NCBI GenBank assembly: GCA_016935695.1
Contig: JAFGQL010000105.1
Coordinates: 1-38,658 of the forward strand
Reading direction: 5' to 3'
Origin: Spirochaetales bacterium
GTDB lineage: Bacteria; Spirochaetota; Spirochaetia; JC444; Marispirochaetaceae
Length of the DNA: 38,658 nucleotides
Each line of letters opens with the position of its first letter. The first letter of the stretch is position 1. Position numbers and translations under genes: made by a program. Of the stretch, positions 7,530-14,972 are shown one piece after another. The notes below the pieces were generated by a model. It had not been told where the DNA came from, searched no databases, and was given only the letters and a program-made list of their open reading frames with translations.

Positions 7530-7763
7530 TTACTTTTTTTCCAGCAGTCTGCTGAGAAACGCCAAATCGTTCTCGAGCTGCAGAATACGCTCATCCCTTT
7601 CATGCAGGGTGTTCTCAAGGTCATGGAGTTTCTGCTCTATACGTGTTACCTTCGTCTTCGTGTCAGCATCCAGCCGGTTTCTGCGTTTCGTCAGATAATC
7701 GAATCCAGAAGCGAATGCGGTCATCAACACCAGCCCGCTCACTATTATGAACGTGATTTCCAT
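7530..7763 (-). CDS. Small PspB-like membrane protein with coiled coil
   Basis: A 77-residue protein with one N-terminal membrane helix (about residues 3-22) followed by a basic patch (TKRRNR) and a long heptad-like coiled coil rich in Leu, Glu and Arg to the C-terminus. This topology matches PspB-type phage-shock proteins, but the identity is only architectural. I start at the ATG at 7763 because an ideal GGGAGG box lies just upstream; the longer frame lacks one. It is on the same strand as, and about 170 bases beyond, the LytTR/membrane-protein pair, so it may be a separate unit or a distal member. A role in envelope stress is a guess. Confidence 0.6.
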   Translation of the reverse strand: MEITFIIVSGLVLMTAFASGFDYLTKRRNRLDADTKTKVTRIEQKLHDLENTLHERDERILQLENDLAFLSRLLEKK

Positions 7764-7933
7764 ATTGTTTCCTCCCCTGAACATATCAGTCTTTTATGTA
7801 AGCTGTTCCAAGTATACACTATTTCTGTTGTACTGGTTCGGTACGGATAAAATGCAGAGCTTACCTGAAAAGATTAGCACAGACATTTTAGGTATTGTCA
7901 TGATGATCTTCTGCGGTTCAATATCCGCCCCTC

Positions 7934-8347
7934 CTATTGCTGGCACTTATCCAAAAGCTTTCGTTTCTTTTCTTCAAGCTGATTGTTGAGCTTGCTGTAG
8001 GTGAGAAACAGGACGGCCGTAGCGGTAATCCCGATAATTTCAGAGACGATGAGAACCAGTATGCCGGGAATGGGAAACGGCAGCCCCCAGAATAGACAGA
8101 AGCCTATGGTTCCAGCTGCAATGATCAGGGCAGCGGTAATAAATGCGATGACCGGATAACGCCGCAATGGAAGATACACCAGCATAAAACCGATCCGGCT
8201 TACAAAGCCAATACACAAACCGGCAATGGCGCCTTCCGTGATTCCGGGGATAAAACTGCCGGTATAGAGATATCCGAATAATCCACCCACACCCAACCCT
8301 ATAAGCGCGGATACAACAAGCGTCTGTACTGTTTCCTTTATGGGCAT
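7934..8347 (-). CDS. Four-helix membrane protein paired with the LytTR regulator
   Basis: A 137-residue integral membrane protein with about four hydrophobic helices (roughly residues 8-28, 34-57, 66-89 and 92-116) and a charged cytoplasmic tail that ends EEKKRKLLDK. I do not recognise its family with confidence; it has the size and topology of DUF3021-like partners of LytTR regulators. It starts 13 bases after the lytTR stop behind a strong AGGAAGGGAA box; ATG 8347 is better placed than the in-frame GTG at 8350. Known LytTR regulatory systems pair a DNA-binding LytTR protein with a membrane inhibitor from the same operon, so I infer that this protein restrains or senses for the LytTR protein. 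Confidence 0.65.
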   Translation of the reverse strand: MPIKETVQTLVVSALIGLGVGGLFGYLYTGSFIPGITEGAIAGLCIGFVSRIGFMLVYLPLRRYPVIAFITAALIIAAGTIGFCLFWGLPFPIPGILVLIVSEIIGITATAVLFLTYSKLNNQLEEKKRKLLDKCQQ

Positions 8348-8360
8348 CACTTCCCTTCCT

Positions 8361-8906
8361 TTACATGTTCAGGAATTGTTTGAAGTCTTTCACATAATTC
8401 CGTGAAACTTCCACGCGTTCATCACTATCGGTAAACCGCAGCAGGATGCGGCCTCCGAACCAGGGGATGATTTCCCGTATTCTAAGGACATTTACGATAT
8501 TGGATTTGTTCACCCTGATGAAGTTTTCACAGGTGATGAGTTTTTCCATTTCGAAGAGCCGGTATTTCATTTCGTACGCCTGCTTTGCAGTATGTGCGAA
8601 AAGGGTGTTTCCGCAAGCGCGGAAGAAAAGGATGTCGGCAAGGAGAAGGGGTTCAAAGGTTTCATGTTTCCTTCCCACAAGGAAGGGAAGGCTCTGGCGT
8701 GGTGATGATATCTTGTTAAGAATACGGAGAAGATCGGAAAGGTGTTCCATATCAAATATGAGGTATACACCAGTTTCCGGAACAGGCGAGCCCTTTTCCA
8801 CCAGTACAAGATCTGCCGGATCGGTCTCCTGGGTCTTGAGGTTCCTAAGCAGTTGGCTGACAAGTGCAATGGTTTCTTTCGAGCCCGATACTTTATAGCT
8901 AAGCAT
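8361..8906 (-). CDS. LytTR-family transcriptional regulator without receiver domain
   Basis: A 181-residue DNA-binding protein. The C-terminal half (about 80-180) is a LytTR domain, with the usual ADILFFRACGN beta-strand region, the ENFIRVNKSNIVNV segment and the final VEVSRNYVKDFKQFL. The first 75 residues are a small domain of unknown type; no phospho-acceptor receiver is visible, so it is not a classical response regulator. It is cotranscribed with a membrane protein and divergent from the Lol-like export operon. Its ATG has no Shine-Dalgarno box and lies nine bases from a near-consensus -10. Repeated GGTTGT sequences occur inside its own promoter, which suggests autoregulation. Confidence 0.85.
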   Translation of the reverse strand: MLSYKVSGSKETIALVSQLLRNLKTQETDPADLVLVEKGSPVPETGVYLIFDMEHLSDLLRILNKISSPRQSLPFLVGRKHETFEPLLLADILFFRACGNTLFAHTAKQAYEMKYRLFEMEKLITCENFIRVNKSNIVNVLRIREIIPWFGGRILLRFTDSDERVEVSRNYVKDFKQFLNM

Positions 8907-8915
8907 TATGCGGTA

Positions 8916-8944
8916 ATAGTATGGGTTGTGAAATAGGTTGTCAA
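8916..8944 (-). promoter_or_regulatory. lytTR promoter with internal direct repeat (candidate LytTR operator)
   Basis: On the minus strand TTGACA (8939-8944) and TACTAT (8916-8921) are 17 bases apart, a near-consensus promoter. Read on the plus strand, GGTTGT occurs at 8924-8929 and 8936-8941, exactly 12 bases apart, filling the spacer and the -35 region. LytTR proteins bind direct repeats, so this is a natural candidate operator, although the repeats do not match the published general LytTR consensus closely. Confidence 0.55.
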
Positions 8945-9002
8945 TTCTGCTTGTGCATCCTGTATGTCACGTCGTCCTCCGGATTCCCCCTCTTGTCATG
9001 GT

Positions 9003-9035
9003 TTTCGCGAAAGCTGTTGATTCCGGGCATAGAAT
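9003..9035 (+). promoter_or_regulatory. Palindrome and -10-like box upstream of the ABC export operon
   Basis: A perfect 10-base palindrome, TTTCGCGAAA (9003-9012), lies about 18 bases before TAGAAT (9030-9035), which resembles a -10 box. There is no recognisable -35 sequence; the palindrome occupies that place. Such a layout fits a promoter that needs an activator or is blocked by a repressor. The GTG start of the ATPase follows 20 bases after the box. Confidence 0.35.
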
Positions 9036-9055
9036 ATGGGCATGGAGGAAACGGA

Positions 9056-9736
9056 GTGTTGATCAGTTTACGGAACATACACAAGACCTACCTGCTGGAC
9101 AAGGTTGCGATACAGGCGGTAAGGGATGTGTGTCTGGATATTGATGCGGGCGATTTTATCTGCCTTATGGGTCCGAGCGGATCCGGAAAGTCCACCATAC
9201 TGCATATCCTCGGATGTATTGAGCATCCCAGCTCCGGTAATGTGTTTATCCGCGGAGAGAATACCCGCACCATGCGTGACGCGGCGCTATCCCGTTTCAG
9301 GAACCGGCACATCGGCTTCATTTTTCAGAGTTTCAATCTGATTCCGGTTCTGAATGTAAGGGAGAACGTTGAGTTTCCTCTTGTTATCCGCGGCGGAAAA
9401 TTTGACCGTGATCATGTCGAGTCGGTTATCAGGTCTGTGGGGCTTTCGGATTGTATGGCTCACCGCCCGGATGAGCTTTCGGGCGGGCAGCGGCAGCGCG
9501 TTGCCATAGCCCGGGCGCTTGTTACGAGACCAGATATCATCCTGGCAGACGAGCCGACGGCGAATCTGGATTCAAAAACTGGCGGGAGGATTATCGATCT
9601 TTTGCTCGCGCTTAACCGTGAGTCGGGAACAACCTTTATTTTCTCCACCCATAATGAAACCCTCTCGCGGTATGCCCGGCGGACCATCAGGATCCTCGAC
9701 GGTGAAATCTATGAAGCGGCGGGGGCAGGCAGGTGA
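9056..9736 (+). CDS. LolD/MacB-type ABC transporter ATP-binding protein
   Basis: A 226-residue ATPase for FtsX/LolE-type permeases, which drive lipoprotein release or mechanotransmission rather than ordinary transport. Walker A GPSGSGKST is at 39-47, Q-loop Gln91, signature LSGGQ 141-145, Walker B ILADEP near 162-167 and the switch His199. I choose the GTG at 9056: a GGAGG box lies seven bases before it, and the resulting length is normal for the family, whereas the frame upstream to 8921 codes for unrelated Cys-rich sequence. The stop codon overlaps the GTG start of the first permease by four bases. It is divergent from lytTR across 149 bases. Confidence 0.9.
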   Translation: MLISLRNIHKTYLLDKVAIQAVRDVCLDIDAGDFICLMGPSGSGKSTILHILGCIEHPSSGNVFIRGENTRTMRDAALSRFRNRHIGFIFQSFNLIPVLNVRENVEFPLVIRGGKFDRDHVESVIRSVGLSDCMAHRPDELSGGQRQRVAIARALVTRPDIILADEPTANLDSKTGGRIIDLLLALNRESGTTFIFSTHNETLSRYARRTIRILDGEIYEAAGAGR

Positions 9737-10956
9737 TATATGTCCTCATCAGTCTCAGGAACCTGAAAAAGAATTTAGGAAAGAACGCCCTCACCTTGAC
9801 GATGATCTCCTTCGGAATGACAGCGCTGTATGTCTATACAGGGTCAAACACCCAGATGTTCCGCCAGTTCAGGGAAAGCGTGATACACGACCAGTACGGC
9901 CATTTCCAGCTGTATGAGCGCGGTTACACCGATGCGGATTCAAAAGATGCCCTCGCTCATCTTGTAAAAAACTACTCGTTTATTGAAGAAGCGCTTCTAC
10001 AGGATAGCGACCTGGACTTTCTTGCGCCTCGCCTTCATTTTTCCGGCATTGCCTCGGGAGACGAGAAGAGCATCATCATCAAAGGCTTTGGAGGTGTTCC
10101 GGAGGCAGAGGCCCGCATGGAATATGGCAGGGTTTACCGCGGGAATTTTCTGGAATCGGACGGCAGTGCTCAGACCGTCATGGGTGAAGAAGCCCTCCGA
10201 AAAAGCGGCCTTGGTATTGGCGGGTATGCAACCGTTCTCGCGGGAATGAGCAGTGGAGGTATGACCGCAGCGGATTTCAGGATTACCGGGACAAGGAAAG
10301 GCTGTGGAGAGGGTGACCGCCTGAACGGGATGTTCATGATATCAGACCTGTCTTCCGTGCAGGAGCTTCTCGGTGTCCCCGGCTCTGTGGATACCATCAT
10401 CGTACATCTTGCTGCCGGAATTACGGCAGACGATAAGGAAGATGATATCCGCATCTTTTGCGAGCGGCATGGACTTGAATACCGCCGCTGGGATGAACTC
10501 GCGCTGTTCTATGAACGGTCACGTCAGGTTTTTGCCATGAACGAGCATATACTTACGGCCATCATTCTTGTCATTTCTGTCTTCATTATCATCAATACCC
10601 TCTACATGGCCTATATGTCCCGCATGCGGGAAATCGCCACGATGCGGGCCATTGGTACCACAAAGGCGCAGATAGCCCGCATCATTCTCAATGAAAGCCT
10701 GATTCTTTCTGTAACAGGCTGCACGTTCGGCGTGCTGGTCGCCGCTGTCATTTCTTTTATCGTGTTTGTGACAGGCGGCATCCATCATCCGCCATCGGTT
10801 TTTAACGAAGAGTCGTATTACACCTTCATACAGCCTGAAGCACCCGTCATTGCTGCCTATTTCGTTCTGTTCATGCTGGTTTCTGCCGCCGCCTCGCTTG
10901 TTATCGCATTAAGGGCATTCAAATTCTCCATAGCAGAATGCCTGCGATGGATCTGA
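9733..10956 (+). CDS. FtsX/LolE-type ABC transporter permease (first paralogue)
   Basis: A 407-residue permease with the four-helix FtsX layout: TM1 about 18-38, a periplasmic domain of about 230 residues, then TM2 273-295, TM3 322-347 and TM4 371-395. The cytoplasmic coupling motif RMREIATMRAIGTT follows TM2, as in LolC/LolE and MacB. It starts with GTG overlapping the ATPase stop (GTGA). It is clearly paralogous to the next gene; both carry the periplasmic motif GLE-RRWDEL and end SIA..LRWI. Two different permease subunits with one ATPase is the LolCDE arrangement, so a heterodimeric lipoprotein or lipid extractor is likely. The true substrate is unknown. Confidence 0.85.
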   Translation: MIYVLISLRNLKKNLGKNALTLTMISFGMTALYVYTGSNTQMFRQFRESVIHDQYGHFQLYERGYTDADSKDALAHLVKNYSFIEEALLQDSDLDFLAPRLHFSGIASGDEKSIIIKGFGGVPEAEARMEYGRVYRGNFLESDGSAQTVMGEEALRKSGLGIGGYATVLAGMSSGGMTAADFRITGTRKGCGEGDRLNGMFMISDLSSVQELLGVPGSVDTIIVHLAAGITADDKEDDIRIFCERHGLEYRRWDELALFYERSRQVFAMNEHILTAIILVISVFIIINTLYMAYMSRMREIATMRAIGTTKAQIARIILNESLILSVTGCTFGVLVAAVISFIVFVTGGIHHPPSVFNEESYYTFIQPEAPVIAAYFVLFMLVSAAASLVIALRAFKFSIAECLRWI

Positions 10957-10970
10957 AGGAGCGCATACTG

Positions 10971-12188
10971 ATGTATCTGAAAATGGGGATACGGAACTGC
11001 ATGAGGCAGAAACGGAAAACCGTTCTTACTCTTCTTACTGTCTCCATCGGCTTTGCCTGTCTCCTTCTGGCAAAAGGATATGTCCACTACTGTTTATGGG
11101 GTTTGCGGGAATCGATCATCAATGGCGGCGTTGGGCATTACCAGGTATCCCGGGAAGGGTTCCGCGAACAATCCGGCGGCGACGGATATGACTGTCTCAT
11201 AACGGATTACCGGAAAGTGATCCGGGACTTTTCAGGTATTTCCGGTGTCGCGTTCGTCGCGCCGCGCCTTTCCTTTAACGGACTTCTTGTTAACGGCGTA
11301 AAGAGCAGCACGGTTTTCGGGTACGGCGGCTGGAACAGGGAGGAAAGACTCCTCCTTGCGTTTTCGTCGCTGGAAGCCGGATCGTTTCCGCGGAAGCACG
11401 GCCCCTATGCACTGATGGCCGGCACCGGGGTCGTGGAAAACATTAAAGCCGCACCCGGCAGCACGGTAAGCCTCTTGGTTTCCATGCCTTCTGGCGCGGT
11501 GAACACGATGGACTTCAGTATTTCGGGCAGTATCGGAACCCAGCTGGAAGAGCTCGAAAACACCCTGACTGTTATCCCCCTGGAAACCGCACAGGCCCTT
11601 CTGGACCTGCCCGGATCGGCGGATACCCTCATCATCATGCTTACCGATTCATCGCGGATGGAGACTGTCGAAGACGAACTCTATTCTTGTTGTTACAAGC
11701 ACGGTCTCGAGTTGCGGCGATGGGACGAACTCGTTCCGTATTATCAAGGAGCGGCGGTCTTTTATTCCTCAGCCATGGATGTCGCGGGAATAGTCATTCT
11801 TGCGATTGTCATGTTTTCCATACTGAACACCATGCTCATGGCGGTGTATGACAGGATGCGCGAGTTCGGTACCATGCGAGCGGTGGGCGCGCGCTCCGGC
11901 CAGGTTCTGCGCATTATCGGAACAGAAAGTATTCTGCTTGCCCTGACCGGCTGTGTTTTAGGCCTGGTGCTGGCCCTCTTTACCGCATGGCTCATCAATG
12001 CGACAGGCGGTATACCCCTGCCGCCTCCGCCGGGAAACACCCGTGCATACCGGGGCATGATTTTTCTTAAAGCCCCGGATGCTCTTGGCCATGGAGTACT
12101 CTTTATACTGGTCGCTTTTTTATCATCTCTGGTGCCCGCGCTTAAAGCCGTACGCTGTTCAATAGCAGATACCTTACGCTGGATATAA
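10971..12188 (+). CDS. FtsX/LolE-type ABC transporter permease (second paralogue)
   Basis: A 405-residue partner permease with TM1 about 17-37, a large periplasmic domain, TM2 269-291, TM3 320-345 and TM4 373-394, and the coupling motif RMREFGTMRAVGAR. I start at ATG 10971, preceded by GAAGGAG at nine bases, rather than at 10938 inside the previous gene. Relative to the first permease the periplasmic domain diverges most, but GLELRRWDEL and the C-terminal SIADTLRWI are kept, pointing to an old tandem duplication followed by specialisation of two subunits. The next gene, a LolA-like carrier, starts 13 bases on. Confidence 0.85.
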   Translation: MYLKMGIRNCMRQKRKTVLTLLTVSIGFACLLLAKGYVHYCLWGLRESIINGGVGHYQVSREGFREQSGGDGYDCLITDYRKVIRDFSGISGVAFVAPRLSFNGLLVNGVKSSTVFGYGGWNREERLLLAFSSLEAGSFPRKHGPYALMAGTGVVENIKAAPGSTVSLLVSMPSGAVNTMDFSISGSIGTQLEELENTLTVIPLETAQALLDLPGSADTLIIMLTDSSRMETVEDELYSCCYKHGLELRRWDELVPYYQGAAVFYSSAMDVAGIVILAIVMFSILNTMLMAVYDRMREFGTMRAVGARSGQVLRIIGTESILLALTGCVLGLVLALFTAWLINATGGIPLPPPPGNTRAYRGMIFLKAPDALGHGVLFILVAFLSSLVPALKAVRCSIADTLRWI

Positions 12189-12201
12189 AAGGAGTAGATC
12201 C

Positions 12202-12936
12202 GTGAAAAATCTTGTAACCGTCCTATTTTTATTTTGTGCTGTTTTCATTTCCGCCCAGAATGCCGATTGGATACTCGCCCAGGCGGACACCCGCCGGGCG
12301 GTGGCAGACTCCTTCCGTTTTCAAATAACGATAAGCGACTATGAAAACGGTGTGCCTGTGAATCAGGCGCTCATGAGCGGCAGAGCAAAAGGCATGAACA
12401 AAACCATGGTGGAATACCAGGAGCCTGTAGACATGCGCGGCAAGAAACTCCTTATGGTGGGCGACGATTTATTTATCTTCGTTCCCCGGACCCGGCGTCC
12501 TGTCCGGCTCACCGCTTCGCAGCGTCTGATGGGTCAGGCATCGAACGGCGACGTCATGAACGTGCGCTTCCAGGCGGATTACTCCCCCGTATTAACCAGA
12601 GAGGAAATTGTCGAAACCGAAGATGGTGCCGCCCAATGTATGGTTCTGGAATTGACCGCAAAACGGAAGGGTACCGCCTACAAGCGGATAATCCTGTGGG
12701 TGGACAGTGAAGGCTTCTTCCCTGTAAAGGCCGACTGTTACGCCCTGAGCGGCAAGCTTTTGAAAACGATAGTGTATTCACAACGGAAAAACATGGGAAC
12801 ACGGACAATCGTTACAAAGGCTACGTTGTACGACAAGGTTAAAACAGGATGCCATACCGTCATCGAATTTGTGGATATGGCAGAAGAAGAGATAAGCGAC
12901 AATATTTTCAATAAAGAATACCTTCTGCGGATGTAG
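12202..12936 (+). CDS. LolA-like periplasmic outer-membrane lipoprotein-sorting protein
   Basis: A 244-residue exported protein. It has a signal peptide with probable cleavage after FISA (about residue 18), followed by the LolA/LppX-like beta-sheet pattern of the 'outer membrane lipoprotein-sorting protein' group (SFRFQITISDYENG, MVEYQEPVDMRGKKLL, LFIFVPRTRRPVRL, LWVDSEGFFPVKADCY). In known systems LolA carries lipoproteins from LolCDE to the outer membrane. Its place directly after two LolE-like permeases makes it the likely periplasmic acceptor of whatever they extract. The start is GTG with an AAAGGAG box six bases upstream. Members of this group also occur next to RND exporters, so the cargo may be lipid rather than lipoprotein. 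Confidence 0.75.
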   Translation: MKNLVTVLFLFCAVFISAQNADWILAQADTRRAVADSFRFQITISDYENGVPVNQALMSGRAKGMNKTMVEYQEPVDMRGKKLLMVGDDLFIFVPRTRRPVRLTASQRLMGQASNGDVMNVRFQADYSPVLTREEIVETEDGAAQCMVLELTAKRKGTAYKRIILWVDSEGFFPVKADCYALSGKLLKTIVYSQRKNMGTRTIVTKATLYDKVKTGCHTVIEFVDMAEEEISDNIFNKEYLLRM

Positions 12937-12946
12937 CGGAGTCCAT

Positions 12947-14122
12947 GTGAAAAATCGGGTGCGCCTGGCGACAGCTTTGTTTGTTTTCCTTCAGGCTGTA
13001 ATACTTCCGCTCTACGCAGAAATGCCTGTAGGCCGGGGAACTGTGTCGGCAAGTATGGAATCAATCCAGCGGTATATCTCTTACTCAACACCCCTTAATC
13101 CGGGAAATATCTTTGGCGCTGACGAGGGATACCTCAGTTCCTTCCGTTACACCTTTGGTTACCAGACAGGTGGTGAGCATTTTTCGTTCACCCTGAACGA
13201 CTACGGAAGTTTTTCTACAGACGACATTTCCGACGGACGGAACTGTCTGGGGGAACTCTTTGGTACTATCCGTCTAAATGAGGTATTTATCGACGCGGGA
13301 AAGAAACGGATCAACCAGTCCCCGAGTTACTTCCTGTCGCCGATAAATTTTGTTCTTGACGACTATAGCGAGTATGAACTCAGGTATTCCGAAGGACGCG
13401 TCATGTTGAACCTTGAATGGTTTTCACCATTGGGGTTTATCGGCTTCTCGTACCTGCCGCGCCTTAAGGTATCCGGGGACATTGAGCGGTATGTGACTTC
13501 TCCCCAGGAACAACAGGTTTTGGCGCGGTATGAAGTTTCCGGTACAGCCGGAACCCTCGGGCTGGCGGTGTCCCTGGATGAGCGCTGGAGGGTCGGCGCC
13601 CATGTGTCCCGCTCCCTCGGCCAGTACGCGGAAGCGCATGTCGAAATGGTATGGGATGAAGATGAAAAGATGAAAAACGTAAGCGGTATAACTGTTAATC
13701 TACCGCAGGTTACCATAATTACCGAATATTATTATAACCAGGCAGGTTGTTCGCGCTCAGAATGGAAAAGAGAACAAGACCGGTTTCAGCAGTTGGTGAA
13801 CACTGAACCTCTTGAGGGCATGGCCCTCTACGGACTGGGAACCGCTTTTGAGGGTTTTGTAGTAAACCGGGGAAATACCGGCAGGCACTATACCATGCTC
13901 CGCGTTTCAAATCCGACCGCCGACAACTGGGAACTTTCCCTCGCTGCCACGATGAACCTGCAGGATTCAGGAATGTTGATCATGCCAGCCATCGGCTATT
14001 CGGGATGGCATAATCTGGTCATGGCTGCCCGATTCCTGCGCTGTGTCGGAACTGTGTGGTCGGAGTATGCCTTGTACGGGCACGAATGGAGCTGCGAACT
14101 CTCCCTAGAGTTGTGGATATGA
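12947..14122 (+). CDS. Predicted outer-membrane beta-barrel protein
   Basis: A 391-residue exported protein of no family I recognise. A signal peptide covers about residues 1-24 (cleavage near LYA). The rest alternates short amphipathic strands with Gly/Asn/Asp turns and many aromatic residues (for example SSFRYTFGYQTG, HFSFTLNDYGSF, GLAVSLDERWRVGAHVSRS, YTMLRVSNPTADNWELSLAA) and ends in a strand-like CELSLELWI, which fits a transmembrane beta-barrel of perhaps 14-18 strands. The final residue is Ile rather than the usual Phe. The GTG start at 12947 lies ten bases after the LolA-like gene. In this operon it would be the outer-membrane end of the export route. Confidence 0.6.
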   Translation: MKNRVRLATALFVFLQAVILPLYAEMPVGRGTVSASMESIQRYISYSTPLNPGNIFGADEGYLSSFRYTFGYQTGGEHFSFTLNDYGSFSTDDISDGRNCLGELFGTIRLNEVFIDAGKKRINQSPSYFLSPINFVLDDYSEYELRYSEGRVMLNLEWFSPLGFIGFSYLPRLKVSGDIERYVTSPQEQQVLARYEVSGTAGTLGLAVSLDERWRVGAHVSRSLGQYAEAHVEMVWDEDEKMKNVSGITVNLPQVTIITEYYYNQAGCSRSEWKREQDRFQQLVNTEPLEGMALYGLGTAFEGFVVNRGNTGRHYTMLRVSNPTADNWELSLAATMNLQDSGMLIMPAIGYSGWHNLVMAARFLRCVGTVWSEYALYGHEWSCELSLELWI

Positions 14123-14145
14123 ATAAAAAAATACAAGGAGCAATC

Positions 14146-14889
14146 ATGAAAAAGAAACTGGTATCAATTGGGCTGTTTTTAAGTGTTTTGGCAAACGGGG
14201 TGTATGCCACGGATATGGAAGAATGTTTTTATCTTAATTCGTACTTTAATAAAACCCCCCAGGAAACTCATGGGAAGATTAACGAGTATGAGGCCCGTAT
14301 TGCTGTGGACGCAGATGATTACTACTCGTATCTGGCAATAGCCATACTGTATACCGCACTGTCATCTCCCATGGACAGTCCCGAAGAAGGTGCCTCAAAA
14401 AAGGCGGTAGAATACAGCGAAGCATTCGAAAAACATGAAAAAAACAATCCTGTTGCCATGACCTACTACGGAATCGGCTGTTCGCTTGTGAGCAGGGATT
14501 CGAGGAACCCTTTTACCCAGCTTAAAATGGTCAAAAAGGCGATCAGAATTCTTGATGCTGCGGTAGACCTTTCCCAGGGACAAACCAGACATTGGTTCGT
14601 ACGGTACATGCGCGGAAACTTCTACATAAACCTCCCCGGCTCTTTCGGCAAGCGCGAAGCAGCCGAAGAGGACTTTGCCTATATCCGGGACTACTATCCG
14701 GCTCATCCCGAAATTGAAGGCTACATGTGCAATGCGTTCTATCATCTGGGCGAGATAGAAAAAGCCTTCGGCCGTCTCGACTCAGCCGTTGACTACTGGA
14801 AGAAATCGGTTGCCATACATGATCGTCTTGGTCTGAACGCGCGTGAAGGGGAACAGGCTGCTGAGCGCCTGCAGCTCTTTGCAGACTAA
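14146..14889 (+). CDS. Exported TPR-like helical repeat protein
   Basis: A 247-residue protein with a signal peptide (about 1-22, ending GVYA) followed by helix pairs of TPR type: AVDADDYYSYLAIAILYTAL, ...YYGIGCSLVSR..., EIEGYMCNAFYHLGEIEKAFGRLDSAVDYWKKSV. It lacks a lipobox. I start at ATG 14146, where an AAGGAG box lies five bases upstream and the signal peptide begins. It closes the export operon, 23 bases after the beta-barrel gene, and probably acts as a periplasmic scaffold; no partner can be named. It recalls the periplasmic TPR proteins (TatT-like) of treponemes, but I cannot confirm homology. Confidence 0.6.
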   Translation: MKKKLVSIGLFLSVLANGVYATDMEECFYLNSYFNKTPQETHGKINEYEARIAVDADDYYSYLAIAILYTALSSPMDSPEEGASKKAVEYSEAFEKHEKNNPVAMTYYGIGCSLVSRDSRNPFTQLKMVKKAIRILDAAVDLSQGQTRHWFVRYMRGNFYINLPGSFGKREAAEEDFAYIRDYYPAHPEIEGYMCNAFYHLGEIEKAFGRLDSAVDYWKKSVAIHDRLGLNAREGEQAAERLQLFAD

Positions 14890-14933
14890 CGGGAAGAGAT
14901 TCATTTCCTGTTTTCTCGGCCACCCCTGACCCC

Positions 14934-14963
14934 TTGCAACTCTTGTCACCGGTGTACTATAAC
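14934..14963 (+). promoter_or_regulatory. Promoter-like pair before argJ
   Basis: TTGCAA (14934-14939) and TATAAC (14958-14963) are 18 bases apart. The -10 box ends nine bases before the argJ ATG; a second TATAAC lies at 14965-14970. There is no ribosome binding site between, so the transcript would have almost no leader. Confidence 0.5.
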
Positions 14964-14972
14964 CTATAACCG

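Noticed and set aside
8921-9055. Longer start (45 extra codons) for the ABC ATPase
   Set aside because: The extra part is Cys-rich and unlike any ABC N-terminus; GTG 9056 has a good ribosome binding site and gives a normal length.
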